Positions 51,350 through 59,960 of a stretch of 64,000 nucleotides of DNA are shown piece by piece. How positions within the stretch are numbered: the stretch's first letter is position 1; every line of letters begins with the position of its first letter. A model generated the notes under the pieces. The model was not told the DNA's origin and ran no database searches. It saw nothing but the letters and a program-made list of their open reading frames with translations. The DNA is from CAIWAH01 sp964602595 (GTDB lineage Bacteria; Verrucomicrobiota; Verrucomicrobiia; Limisphaerales; UBA9464). Where the stretch lies: assembly GCA_964602595.1 (NCBI GenBank), contig CAZRRO010000007.1, forward strand, positions 186,001 to 250,000. Direction: 5' to 3'. The translations under genes and the position numbers were made by a program.

Positions 51350-53887
51350 TTACTGTTCGTGGAAGCGTTGGGTCGACATCAGCAGGGCGACCATGCCGCG
51401 GACCCGGAGGTCGTAGTTGGTGGTGCCCACGGCGAGGGCACTGAAGGCCGACGGGGTCGTCCCGTCATCCGCCGTGTCGAGGAACCGCACGGCGAGGTCG
51501 CGGAATTCCGCGAGGTTGGCGGTTCCCTCGGCCGGGAAGAGTAGCCCGGTGAAATAGGCGGCAACCGCTCCGGCATCGTTCAATTGGCCGGCCGGAAGTT
51601 TCTTCCGCAGAAGCGCCACGGGGTCGGTGCGGGTGGCGGTGCCAGCGTCGGACTTGCCGCTCATGCCCACGGGCATGAGCGCGGACTGCACGAACCGGAT
51701 TCGCTCCGTCAGGGTGCCGGCACTGATCCAGGCCGGGGCGTCCTCCGGATAGCCGTCCGGCTCGGCGCGGTCGAACAACCGAAGCCGGCCAGCGCGATTG
51801 ATGATGCCGGCGAGGGCGTAGCCGTCGGAGTCAGCCGTGAACGAGCCGTCGTCGGCCTGGGACCGCAGCGCCCGGACGGTGCTGACGGCGAATTCCAGCG
51901 GCGTCTTGATCTTCTGCAGCGAGCCGGCGTTCGAGCGGAACAGTTCTGAGTTCAGGATCACTCGCAAAACGTCGCGGATCTGCCCCTTGGTCGGACCGTT
52001 GTCCCAGGCGAGAATGCATTGGTAAATCAGGTCTTCCTCGGGTGTGTGCTGGTCGTCGCTAAAGTCGTAACCGAGACGAAACCCGTCGTGGACGAGCAGG
52101 CGGCAGAGTTTTACCGATATGAACTCCATCGTGAAGGGTTGGTTCGCCATGTGGGTGATGAGGTCGTAACCCTCCTTGATGCCGTTGGTTCCGGTCTGCC
52201 CGGAGTTCAGCCGGAGGCCGTAGGGGGCGCCGGCCCAGCGAGGGCCAAACCGGGCCGGGATGGTTTTCGGATTCGCGGTATCGACCGAACCGTCGGCCTT
52301 CGTCTGGTAAAAGATGTATTTGGTCGACGTGTTGTGGCGGGCGCCCTTGTAGTTGAAGGCCCAAAGCCCGTGCAGATTCACGCTGGCGTTGAGCGCGGTC
52401 GTGTTGGTCAGCGTATTGTCGATGCGGTTGGTGGAACGTGCGGCGAAGGGATTGAATTCCTCGTTGGTGTTGACGAGCTCAATGGTCCAGCCGGTCCAAA
52501 CGCGGGAAATCTGGACGATGTCCTGCTGGTCGTAACCGTTGTCCACGCCGAAGCAGAAGAGTTCGCACAATTCCCGCGCGTAGTTCTCGTTGGCGACCCG
52601 GGTGCCGTCGCCGCGGGAGCCGACCGTGTCGAGATAGATGATCATCGCCGGGCTCTCGGCGCTGATCCGCAGCAGGTCGAGGAAGCTCACGTTCGGGCGC
52701 AACAGGGCTTCCTGCCACCGGAGGTTCTCGACGAGTTCCGTCCGGGTGGAAATGGGGTCCGACTGCTCCGTGTCGTAGCCACGGTTGTCGAAGTAATCGC
52801 GGGTCTTGGAGATTTGGGTGACGAAGTGGTTTTCCAGGAACTGGCGAAAGACCTCGAGGAGCTGCCGCTTGGCCTGGACGGCGTGCAGGATGTGCCAGGC
52901 CCGCAGGTCGGTCAGCGTGCCTTCCCCGGCCAGCAGTTTGGCGAAGATCGGAGCCGGAGAATTGTCCTGGCCGGAGAGTCCGGTAGCGACCGAGATGCCG
53001 CTGCCGCCCAGCCGGACGACCAATTTGCTGTCCTCGGCCGAAGTTCGATACCAGAAGCTCAACGTGATCGGCGTTCCCACGGCAACCGTCGGGGTGATCA
53101 CCTGGTAGATGGAGGTGGATTGGCTTTCCCCGCCGGTCGAATCGATGACGTGCAGGCAGTTGTTGCCGCTTTGGGAGAAGTCCGCGGTAACCGCGGAGGT
53201 TTCCAAGTTCGTCGAAACGGTCCAAGTTCCGGCGAGACCCGCCTCAAAGCTGCCGTTCGTCAATAGGTTGGTCTGCGTGCCGTTGTCGGAGGAGCCAAGG
53301 ACCAACCGGAGGTTGTCCACGTAGGCATCGCCCGGGCCATCCATGAAGATATAGACCCGGGTTTGCCCGCCGGAGGTTGTGGCGGTGCCGGACGCGATGA
53401 CCTGTTTCCACTGGGGGCCGCCCGGGGCGACGTCCAGCGCCTCGGTGATCGTCTCCGGGGCCAATTGCTCATTGATGTAGGCCGCCGTGCCCATGGCGCG
53501 GACTCGCTCGAGTTCATCGGGCGTCGGACCGTAGGCAATGCGGTGCAACAACGTCGTGGCGCCGAGGGTTTCAGCATCCATGGGCACCGAACCGACCCGG
53601 AAAAACCGGTTCGTGTCCCCCAGCGGGCCGCCGGTGAGCTGAAGCCCGGATTGGACTGCTTCGGCGTCCGGCACGTAGGTGCCGTCGACGGTCGGGGCGT
53701 GCAGCAATTGGTATCCGACCGAGGCGGGTGCGGGAGTGAGATCAAGCACCGGCCGGCCGTTCAAGGTGGTGAGCGAACGGACTCCGGGAGCGTCCGCCGC
53801 CTGGCCGGCAGCCGTCAGCCCGCTGGCAAGGCAACCGACGGAAGTGGCGAGGGCGGTCAACCAGCGGCGCGACCAAAGTGGTTTCAT
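51350..53887 (-). CDS. DUF1800 secreted protein with inserted beta-rich domain
   Basis: An 845-aa exported protein. ATG 53887 gives the signal peptide MKPLWSRRWLTALATSVGCLASGLTAAGQA. After a short region (YQLLHAPTVDGTYVPD) the DUF1800 core starts near residue 128 (LLHRIAYGPTPDELERVRAMGTAAYINEQL). It is interrupted by a carbohydrate-binding-like jelly-roll (TRVYIFMDGPGDAYVDNLRLVLGS...NLLTNGSFEAGLAGTWTVSTN...LSFWYRTS). The DUF1800 core then resumes with AWHILHAVQAKRQLLEVFRQFLENHF, NENYARELCELFCFG, and FISVKLCRLLVHDGF. It is upstream partner of the DUF1501 gene. Confidence 0.9.
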   Translation of the reverse strand: MKPLWSRRWLTALATSVGCLASGLTAAGQAADAPGVRSLTTLNGRPVLDLTPAPASVGYQLLHAPTVDGTYVPDAEAVQSGLQLTGGPLGDTNRFFRVGSVPMDAETLGATTLLHRIAYGPTPDELERVRAMGTAAYINEQLAPETITEALDVAPGGPQWKQVIASGTATTSGGQTRVYIFMDGPGDAYVDNLRLVLGSSDNGTQTNLLTNGSFEAGLAGTWTVSTNLETSAVTADFSQSGNNCLHVIDSTGGESQSTSIYQVITPTVAVGTPITLSFWYRTSAEDSKLVVRLGGSGISVATGLSGQDNSPAPIFAKLLAGEGTLTDLRAWHILHAVQAKRQLLEVFRQFLENHFVTQISKTRDYFDNRGYDTEQSDPISTRTELVENLRWQEALLRPNVSFLDLLRISAESPAMIIYLDTVGSRGDGTRVANENYARELCELFCFGVDNGYDQQDIVQISRVWTGWTIELVNTNEEFNPFAARSTNRIDNTLTNTTALNASVNLHGLWAFNYKGARHNTSTKYIFYQTKADGSVDTANPKTIPARFGPRWAGAPYGLRLNSGQTGTNGIKEGYDLITHMANQPFTMEFISVKLCRLLVHDGFRLGYDFSDDQHTPEEDLIYQCILAWDNGPTKGQIRDVLRVILNSELFRSNAGSLQKIKTPLEFAVSTVRALRSQADDGSFTADSDGYALAGIINRAGRLRLFDRAEPDGYPEDAPAWISAGTLTERIRFVQSALMPVGMSGKSDAGTATRTDPVALLRKKLPAGQLNDAGAVAAYFTGLLFPAEGTANLAEFRDLAVRFLDTADDGTTPSAFSALAVGTTNYDLRVRGMVALLMSTQRFHEQ

Positions 53888-54088
53888 ACGGATTTCGTCT
53901 GAGACTCTAAGCAACTGCGGGGCCGGACAAGTTGTCGATTGGCAAAAAGTGGGCGGCGAATGGGTGGCAGGTTCTGGCGCGAGACTGCACCGGATCCCCA
54001 ATCCCCGCACCTCACGAAAATTGATTACTTTGGGAAGCGGTCATCGCGCCGGGCGCCCGGTTCAACTGAACAGGTTGTCGCACAATGG

Positions 54089-55036
54089 CTAGTTGACGGC
54101 CACTTCGCCCGATCGGCCGCCGTTGAGCAGGAACAGCACCGCCATCCGGACCGCCAACCCGTTGGTTACTTGTTCCAAAATCACCGATTGGGTCCCGTCG
54201 GCGATGTCGCTTTCGATCTCCACGCCGCGGTTGATCGGCCCCGGGTGCATGATGAGCGCGTCCGATTTCACCCACTTCATCCGGGCCGGATTCAGCCCGA
54301 AGAGTGCGGCGTATTCCCCAACGCTGGGGAACATGGTCACCCGCTGCCGTTCGTGCTGGATGCGCAGGAGATTGACCACGTCCGCGTCGCGCAGGGCTTC
54401 TTCCAGGTTCCAAGTGACCCGCACGTTGGGGTGGAATGACTCCAATTGCTTCGGCACGAGCGTCGGCGGACCGCAGAGGGTGACCTTGGCGCCCAGTTTG
54501 ACGAGCGCCCAGATGTTCGACCGGGCGACCCGACTGTAGAGGATGTCCCCCAGGATCGTGACGTTCAGGCCGGCGACCCGGCCCTTCTTTTCGCGGACGG
54601 TAAAGGTGTCCAGCAACCCTTGGGTCGGGTGCTCATGGGCCCCGTCGCCGGCGTTGACGATGTGGGCCTTGGCAAACCGGCTGAGGAAATGCGGCGCGCC
54701 ACTCGCGCTGTGGCGCAGGATGACGAAGTCGGCCTGGAGCGATTCGAGGTTCCGGATCGTGTCCTTCAGCGTTTCGCCCTTCTTCAGCGAACTGGCCTCC
54801 GCGGTGAAATTGATGACATCGGCGCTCAGACGGACTGCGGCGAGCTCGAAGCTGATGCGGGTGCGGGTGCTCGGCTCGACAAAGAGGTTGATGACCGTTT
54901 TGCCGACGAGAGCGGGAAACTTCTTCTTCGGGCGTTCGCCCAGAGCCTTGAAGTGGCGGGCCGTGTCGAGGATCAGCGTCAGTTCCTCGGCAGAGAGCGA
55001 TTCGAGATCGAGAAGGTGGCGGCGGTTCCAGTTCAT
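54089..55036 (-). CDS. pyrB: Aspartate carbamoyltransferase catalytic subunit
   Basis: A 315-aa enzyme of pyrimidine synthesis joining carbamoyl phosphate and aspartate. Carbamoyl-phosphate motif FVEPSTRTRISFELAA, then DGAHEHPTQGLLDTFT, RVARSNIWAL, and the aspartate loop region HPGPINRGVEI. Normal length. Its ATG overlaps the pyrR stop by 4 bp (ATGA), so expression is coupled to pyrR and to the attenuator-like leader upstream. No pyrI regulatory subunit or pyrC is visible in the window. Confidence 0.97.
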   Translation of the reverse strand: MNWNRRHLLDLESLSAEELTLILDTARHFKALGERPKKKFPALVGKTVINLFVEPSTRTRISFELAAVRLSADVINFTAEASSLKKGETLKDTIRNLESLQADFVILRHSASGAPHFLSRFAKAHIVNAGDGAHEHPTQGLLDTFTVREKKGRVAGLNVTILGDILYSRVARSNIWALVKLGAKVTLCGPPTLVPKQLESFHPNVRVTWNLEEALRDADVVNLLRIQHERQRVTMFPSVGEYAALFGLNPARMKWVKSDALIMHPGPINRGVEIESDIADGTQSVILEQVTNGLAVRMAVLFLLNGGRSGEVAVN

Positions 55037-55566
55037 GGTTTGCGGTCCTGCAGGGTGACGGTGTCGTTGCCGCCGTCCTCGGTCAGGGAAACATCGACGT
55101 GTTCGGAGCGGGAAGTGGGCACGTTCTTGCCCACGAAATCGGCGCGGATCGGCAGCTCGCGGTGGCCTCGGTCGATCAGCACGGCCAATTGCACCCGGCT
55201 GGGGCGTCCAAAATCGTGCAAGGCATCCAGCGCGGCCCGCGTCGTCCGGCCGCTGTAGAGCACGTCGTCCACCAGCACGATGGTCCGGCCGTTGACGTCG
55301 AAGGGAATCTCCGTGGCGCGGAGCAGGGGCGCCGAACGTTGGTCGAGGTCATCCCGGTGCAACGACGCGTCCAGCACTCCCGTCGGCACCGATTCACCGA
55401 GAATGCCCCTGAGCTGGGCGGCGAGGCGTTGGGCGAGGAACACCCCCCCGGCCTGGATGCCGACGATGGCGAGTTGGGCACCGGCGGGATTGCGTTCGGC
55501 GATTTCGTGGGCCATCCGGGCAATGGCCCGGTTCAACGTGGTGGCATCAAGCAGGAGGGCGCTCAT
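55033..55566 (-). CDS. pyrR: PyrR bifunctional regulator / uracil phosphoribosyltransferase
   Basis: A 177-aa PyrR. It has the PRPP-binding loop RTIVLVDDVLYSGRTTRAALDALHDFGRP and the family start LLDATTLNRAIARMAHEIAERN, with AIVGIQAGGVFLAQRLA. PyrR binds pyr mRNA leaders in response to UMP/UTP and causes termination; it also converts uracil to UMP. Here the leader 55570-55690 carries a PyrR-type RNA loop and a terminator just before the start codon, indicating autoregulation. Basic residues needed for RNA binding are present (RHRE-type positions not checked). Confidence 0.95.
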   Translation of the reverse strand: MSALLLDATTLNRAIARMAHEIAERNPAGAQLAIVGIQAGGVFLAQRLAAQLRGILGESVPTGVLDASLHRDDLDQRSAPLLRATEIPFDVNGRTIVLVDDVLYSGRTTRAALDALHDFGRPSRVQLAVLIDRGHRELPIRADFVGKNVPTSRSEHVDVSLTEDGGNDTVTLQDRKP

Positions 55567-55573
55567 GCGGGGT

Positions 55574-55609
55574 AAAACAAAAGCCGGTCGCCCTGAGGGG
55601 ACCGGCTTT
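55574..55609 (-). terminator. Attenuator terminator upstream of pyrR
   Basis: Read on the minus strand: a 10-bp stem (arms 55609-55600 and 55589-55580) then TTTTGTTTT, ending about 9 bp before the pyrR ATG. It sits downstream of a PyrR-binding loop, so it is the likely regulated terminator; it could also simply end the small gene at 55691. Confidence 0.85.
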
Positions 55610-55639
55610 GAAATGTCTCAAATATTGGTGTGTTCATGC

Positions 55640-55665
55640 GCCTTCGGAGCCTCGCAGGACCCCGT
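55640..55665 (-). promoter_or_regulatory. PyrR-binding RNA loop (anti-antiterminator)
   Basis: The minus-strand sequence GGUCCUGCGAGGCUCCGAAGG (55661 towards 55641) matches the PyrR loop consensus ARUCCNGNGAGGYU at every position except the first A, and the following CGAAGG resembles the GAGAAGG that follows it in B. subtilis pyr leaders. It lies about 40 bp upstream of the terminator hairpin, as in attenuation leaders. Confidence 0.75.
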
Positions 55666-55690
55666 TAAAGGTGCCGTCTTCCCGTGCCAA

Positions 55691-55909
55691 TCAGCCTCCG
55701 GCCAATTGCCGTCCACGCCGCCAGCCGGCGCGATGTTTCGTGATCCAGTCCACCAGGGCGCGCTCAAACCCGATGTCGCGGCCCACTTTTTCCGATTCGA
55801 TCCATTTGTGCTTCAGGATCTCCTCCCGCTCTGCCTGGAACTCCCGGTAGAGCGTCGTATTCACCAGCAGCGCCTGCGCGGAGCGCCTATGTTCAGATTC
55901 ATTGCCCAT
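55691..55909 (-). CDS. Small conserved helical protein
   Basis: A 72-aa soluble protein of unknown function: MGNESEHRRSAQALLVNTTLYREFQAEREEILKHKWIESEKVGRDIGFERALVDWITKHRAGWRR. It is charged and helical. I believe similar short proteins occur in other Verrucomicrobia, but I cannot name the family. It is directly upstream of the pyrR leader on the same strand and could be the first gene of the transcript that is attenuated. Confidence 0.7.
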   Translation of the reverse strand: MGNESEHRRSAQALLVNTTLYREFQAEREEILKHKWIESEKVGRDIGFERALVDWITKHRAGWRRGRQLAGG

Positions 55910-56028
55910 AGCACTACCCGACCAATTGCGGTAACCGGACCGTAACGTCGGTCGCCGGGGTGTAAATCGGTTTTTCAGCCGGCACAACCGCCGTTGCCGC
56001 CCGCCGGCCGGGCGGCTACAAACTGCGC

Positions 56029-57015
56029 ATGGCCCACCGACCAGCCGCCGCCCGTTCACCGTGGATGCCTGGCCCACTGGCGCTGACCTTTGCGTTGGCG
56101 GCACTCGTCGTGCCGGCAAGCCGCGCGGAAGCGGCGCCGGTCGCCCTGCGGTCCACCATTGTGGTTGCCACCTACACCCTGAAGGCGGCCCAAGTGTGGC
56201 GGCTCGAGTGCGAGAAGCCGAAACGCTTTGACGCCTCGGCCCTCCAACGGCTCAAGGACGGCACCTTGGTCACGCTCGATGACAAGACCACACGCCTGTT
56301 CCGGGTCGAACTGACGGGAAACACCGGCCGATTGGTGGCGACTGAGCACGAATTCCTGCCCAAACGCGCGGCCCGGAAGGCCGGGGAAAAGCCGGAGCCG
56401 CGGCCGGATCCCGAGGGCCTGGCAGTGGACGAGGCGGGCCGGGTGTTCATCTGCGAGGAGTCCCAGCGGCAGGTCTTTCGCTACGATCCGGCGGCCCGCG
56501 CCACGGAACGGCTCGCGATCGATTGGACGCCCGCGAAGAAATGGTTCTCGGCCGATGCCAATGCGTCCTGGGAAGGCATCGCCGCGGGCGGTGGAAAACT
56601 CTTTCTCGCCAACGAGCGCAGTCGAGGCCGCATCGTGGTCGTGGATGCCGGCAGCCTGCGGGTGGAACGCGATTTCCAGGTGCGCCCGCCCGACGTTCAG
56701 GCCGCCGACGTGCATTACTCCGACCTGTGCTGGCACGCCGGGCACCTGTGGGTGCTGTGCCGCGAAAGCCGCTGCGTGCTCCAGGTGGACGCCGCCACCG
56801 AGAAGGTGCTGGCCAGCTTCGATTACGAAGCCATCGAACGGGACCCGGAAAACGCTTACGCCCATCCCTATCCCTACGGCTTCGTCGAAGGCCTGCTGGT
56901 CGAGGCGGACCAGATCTGGCTGATGGTGGACAACAACGAGTTTCCGCGCGTGGCGGACAAGAACGACCGCCGGCCGCAGCTGTGGCGCTGCCCCCGGCCG
57001 GACCTATCGAAATGA
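56029..57015 (+). CDS. Secreted esterase-like/phytase-type beta-propeller protein
   Basis: A 328-aa exported protein with a hydrophobic leader (GPLALTFALAALVVPASRAEA). The rest reads as a six-bladed beta-propeller: FDASALQRLKDGTLVTLDDKTTRLFRVEL, EGLAVDEAGRVFICEESQRQVFRYD, SWEGIAAGGGKLFLANERSRGRIVVVD, YSDLCWHAGHLWVLCRESRCVLQVD and FVEGLLVEADQIWLMVDNNE. This resembles the esterase-like-activity-of-phytase (PF13449) family. Its stop codon lies within the left arm of the repeat element that follows, so its C-terminus may be fixed by that insertion. Confidence 0.8.
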   Translation: MAHRPAAARSPWMPGPLALTFALAALVVPASRAEAAPVALRSTIVVATYTLKAAQVWRLECEKPKRFDASALQRLKDGTLVTLDDKTTRLFRVELTGNTGRLVATEHEFLPKRAARKAGEKPEPRPDPEGLAVDEAGRVFICEESQRQVFRYDPAARATERLAIDWTPAKKWFSADANASWEGIAAGGGKLFLANERSRGRIVVVDAGSLRVERDFQVRPPDVQAADVHYSDLCWHAGHLWVLCRESRCVLQVDAATEKVLASFDYEAIERDPENAYAHPYPYGFVEGLLVEADQIWLMVDNNEFPRVADKNDRRPQLWRCPRPDLSK

Positions 57016-57143
57016 CCAAGGGCCAATGACCAATGCCATGGCGCGTTGCCCGCGCGGGTTGCAGTTGGGGCGTTGTCATTGGTCATTGGTCATTGGTCGT
57101 TGGTCGTTGGTCGTTGGTCGTTGGTCGTTGGCCCTTGGTCATT
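57011..57143. repeat. 7-bp tandem repeat with inverted arms
   Basis: Left arm AATGACCAAGGGCCAATGACCAATG (57011-57035). Right part (57074-57143) is ten 7-bp units: three GTCATTG-type, five GGTCGTT, one GGCCCTT and one GGTCATT. The right end is the reverse complement of the left arm, so the whole could fold as a long hairpin. A degenerate relative is at 29037-29116. Confidence 0.85.
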
Positions 57144-57206
57144 TTCACCCCGCCGACTTCCCCCTTCTGTTTTCCGGCGGCTTTCCGTTAGGCTGCCGCC
57201 TCACGA

Positions 57207-58133
57207 ATGAAGACTGCATTCTTGTTCGCCGGCCAAGGGGCCCAGGCGGTTGGCATGGGCAAAGACCTGGCCGAAGCGTTTCCCACCGCCCGTGCTCTGT
57301 TCGAGCAGGCCAATGCCGCGCTGGGCTACGACCTCGCCTCCATCTGCTTCGCGGGTCCCGAGTCCGAATTGACCAAGACCGAAAACGCCCAGCCCGGCAT
57401 CTACTTGGTGAGCTGGGTGGCCATGAGCCTGTTGCGCGAACGGGTCCCCGGCCTGACCTGCGACGCTACGGCCGGCTTGTCGCTTGGCGAATTCACCGCC
57501 CTGGCCGCGGCCGGCGGGACGAGTTTCGAGGACGGCCTGCGCGTGGTGCGGTTGCGCGGGCGATTCATGCAGGAAGCCTGCGAGGCCACCCAGGGCAGCA
57601 TGGCGGCCATCATCGGCCTCGACGAAGCCCCGACCCGCGAAGTCTGCGAAGCCACCGGCGTCACGCTCGCGAACCTCAACTGCCCCGGACAAATCGTGAT
57701 CTCCGGGGCCGCAGACAAGATTCCCGCCGCGGTGGAAGCCGCCAAGTCCAAGGGCGCCAAGAAAGCCATCCCCCTGACCGTCGCCGGCGCCTACCATTCG
57801 CCGCTCATGGCCAGCGCGCAGCCGAAGCTCGCGGCCGAACTCGCCCGCATCCCGATCCGGCCGCCTGCGGTTCCGGTGATTGCCAACGTCACGGGCCAAC
57901 CCCACGGCGACACGGCCGCGATCGCGTCGGTGTTGGTGGACCAAGTCACCTCGTCCGTGCGCTGGGAAGCCTCGATGCGCTGCCTGCTGGCGCAGGGCTT
58001 CACCCGCTTCATCGAACTCGGCCCCGGCACCGCCCTGAGCGGCTTCATGAAGCGCATCGACAAGACCGCCCAGATGCTGAACGTCGCCGACGTCGCCAGC
58101 CTGGAGGCGACGGTGAAGGCGCTCACGGCCTGA
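57207..58133 (+). CDS. fabD: Malonyl CoA-ACP transacylase FabD
   Basis: A 308-aa enzyme that loads malonate on acyl carrier protein for fatty acid synthesis. Motifs: FLFAGQGAQAVGMGKDL, GLSLGEFTALAAAG (nucleophilic Ser), LRGRFMQEA (Arg for the carboxylate), VAGAYHSPLM (catalytic His), and the QVTSSVRWEASM and ELGPGTALSGFMKR endings. Length is normal. fabG lies 2 kb downstream with a PQQ-type gene, a small gene and a glutaredoxin between. No acpP or fabF/H is seen in the window. Confidence 0.96.
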   Translation: MKTAFLFAGQGAQAVGMGKDLAEAFPTARALFEQANAALGYDLASICFAGPESELTKTENAQPGIYLVSWVAMSLLRERVPGLTCDATAGLSLGEFTALAAAGGTSFEDGLRVVRLRGRFMQEACEATQGSMAAIIGLDEAPTREVCEATGVTLANLNCPGQIVISGAADKIPAAVEAAKSKGAKKAIPLTVAGAYHSPLMASAQPKLAAELARIPIRPPAVPVIANVTGQPHGDTAAIASVLVDQVTSSVRWEASMRCLLAQGFTRFIELGPGTALSGFMKRIDKTAQMLNVADVASLEATVKALTA

Positions 58134-58157
58134 GCGCGAAGCGGCCGGTTTCGTGCA

Positions 58158-59420
58158 TCAGGGAGCGCCGATACAATACAGCGCCCGATTAGACCGCACC
58201 AACAACCGCCGGCCATCGAAGGCCGGCGTGGCGTTGAAGACGCCGCGCCCGCCTTCCAGCCGGTTGTCGGCGAGCACCCGGAACTTCGGTTCCGCGGCCA
58301 GCACGACGGTTATGCCGCCGCGGCCCAGGTAGTAGAGCTTGCCGTTGGCCAACACCGGGGAGGCGTAGATTTGGCCGGGATTTGGACTGAGCCGTTCTTC
58401 GTAAACGACGTCGCCGGTCCTCGCGTTCACGCACAAGGCCAGGCCCAGGTTTTCATGGGCGAAGTAAAGGTGGCCGTCATGCAGCACAGGAGAGGGAACA
58501 TTGGAGCCCTTGCCGTTCTTCCAAACGACGTGGGTTGCGGTGACGTCGCCGCGGCCGCCGGCCCGGATTGCCATCGTCACCGTGGGCCCACGACCACCGA
58601 TCAGGTAGACAGTTCCGTCCTGCACCACGGGCGTCGGGCAGACATACCAGTGATTGCCGGTATCGGCCCGCCACAGCTCCTGGCCGGTCTCGGCATCCAG
58701 TCCGCGAATCTGCTTGCTCATCGCGGCCACGACCTCGGCCTTGCCGTCGGGCGGGCGCGCGACGACGGGGGCGTGCCAGGAATCACCGATGTTTCCGGCC
58801 CGCCAGACTTCGCGTCCGGTCGTCCGGTCCAGGGCGACGAACGACTGGCATTCCACGTAGGCGTTCACCAGCAAAAGGTTTCCGTGCGGCACTGGCGAGG
58901 CCGCGGAACCCCAACCATTCAACTGGGTGCCGACCTTCGTGTTCCAGAGTTGCTTGCCCGCGTGGTCAAAGGCGAAGACACCGGACTTGCCCCAGAAGAC
59001 ATACACCCGGTCCGCATCCACGACGGGAGTGGCCGTGGCATAGCCGTGGTCCTCGCGGATGCGGGTCTGCTCCGGCAATTCCGCGGGCACGGAGGCGGTC
59101 CACAACCGCTTGCCCGTCGTGCGGTCGAAGCAAAGCAGGTGACGTTGGAGCGATTCGAGGCTGCCTCCTTCGATGCCCGGACCAAACCCCGTGTAGCTGG
59201 TGAGGTAGATGCGATCGCCCTGCACGACCGGACTCGAGGCCCCGGGGCCGGGAAGGTCGGTCTTCCACAGTATGCCGGCGGTCTCACTCCAGTTTAGCGG
59301 CGTGCCTTGGGCGGTGCTGACGCCGGAACCTTCCGGTCCGCGGAAGCGGGACCAATCGGCCGAAGCCGCCTGGGCGGACAGGCTGAGCACGAGGGCGACG
59401 CAGAAAAGCCGGGGAATCAT
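58158..59420 (-). CDS. PQQ-binding-like beta-propeller secreted protein
   Basis: A 420-aa exported protein. Signal peptide MIPRLFCVALVLSLSAQAASA, then WSRFRGPEGSGVS, the usual opening of Planctomycetes/Verrucomicrobia PQQ-like propellers (WPQWRGP type). Blades: GILWKTDLPGPGASSPVVQGDRIYLTSY, CFDRTTGKRLWTASVP, ATPVVDADRVYVFWGKSGVFAFDHAGKQLW, LDAETGQELWRADTGNHWYVCPTPVVQDGTVYLIGG, and TPAFDGRRLLVRSNRALYCIG. No dehydrogenase active-site residues (Asp/Cys-Cys ring) are recognised. It probably is a scaffold or assembly protein; cofactor binding is unproven. Confidence 0.9.
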   Translation of the reverse strand: MIPRLFCVALVLSLSAQAASADWSRFRGPEGSGVSTAQGTPLNWSETAGILWKTDLPGPGASSPVVQGDRIYLTSYTGFGPGIEGGSLESLQRHLLCFDRTTGKRLWTASVPAELPEQTRIREDHGYATATPVVDADRVYVFWGKSGVFAFDHAGKQLWNTKVGTQLNGWGSAASPVPHGNLLLVNAYVECQSFVALDRTTGREVWRAGNIGDSWHAPVVARPPDGKAEVVAAMSKQIRGLDAETGQELWRADTGNHWYVCPTPVVQDGTVYLIGGRGPTVTMAIRAGGRGDVTATHVVWKNGKGSNVPSPVLHDGHLYFAHENLGLALCVNARTGDVVYEERLSPNPGQIYASPVLANGKLYYLGRGGITVVLAAEPKFRVLADNRLEGGRGVFNATPAFDGRRLLVRSNRALYCIGAP

Positions 59421-59569
59421 GACGTTGATTCCGGTGTGGCTTCAAACGTCAAGCAAGCCGGGATTTCCCTCATTCCGTTACTGTGCAACTTGAAAAGGAT
59501 TCCTGCCAAAGGCCTCGCGGCGAACAGGTTTCGTCATATACGATGCCCTGTCAGTTTTTCTACACGAGC

Positions 59570-59914
59570 ATGCCTATCCAATTTGCCGAGCGCATTGTCC
59601 AGCAGCGCGGGATCGCCGCCGAAAATGTGCGCCGTTGGGTGTTCGCGCAGGGCTTGCCGCCGCTAAAACGTCCGCTGGCGTGGGTTCTGGAAGTTTTCGT
59701 CCGAGGGGCCTTTGCCCACGACTACTTGGTGGTGGAGGAATTCTGCCGCGCCCAAACCCGCGAGGAGGTCACGGACGCCATCAACCTGCTGCATCGGGCT
59801 CCGATTTATGAGCATTCGTTTGTCCGGGGCACGCTGGGTTGCCGGATTTCCGGTCGGCGACTGGCGACGCTGGCCGATGCGCTGATGCGCGAACCGACCG
59901 GGGACGCGAAGTGA
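59570..59914 (+). CDS. Small hypothetical protein
   Basis: A 114-aa soluble, helical protein (MPIQFAERIVQQRGIAAENVRRWVFAQGLPPLKRPLAWVLEVFVRGAFAHDYLVVEEFCRAQTREEV...). No family recognised. ATG 59570 was chosen; ATG 59543 is also in frame. It begins in the gap divergent from the PQQ-type gene and is followed by glutaredoxin 46 bp downstream. Confidence 0.6.
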   Translation: MPIQFAERIVQQRGIAAENVRRWVFAQGLPPLKRPLAWVLEVFVRGAFAHDYLVVEEFCRAQTREEVTDAINLLHRAPIYEHSFVRGTLGCRISGRRLATLADALMREPTGDAK

Positions 59915-59960
59915 GGCCAAACTTGGTCGGCCGAAGTTTCGCGGCTAGCTTGGCCGGAGG

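Noticed and set aside
57074..57143. Regularly spaced short repeats that might suggest a CRISPR array
   Set aside because: Units are only 7 bp with no spacers; no cas gene is near. It is a tandem repeat.
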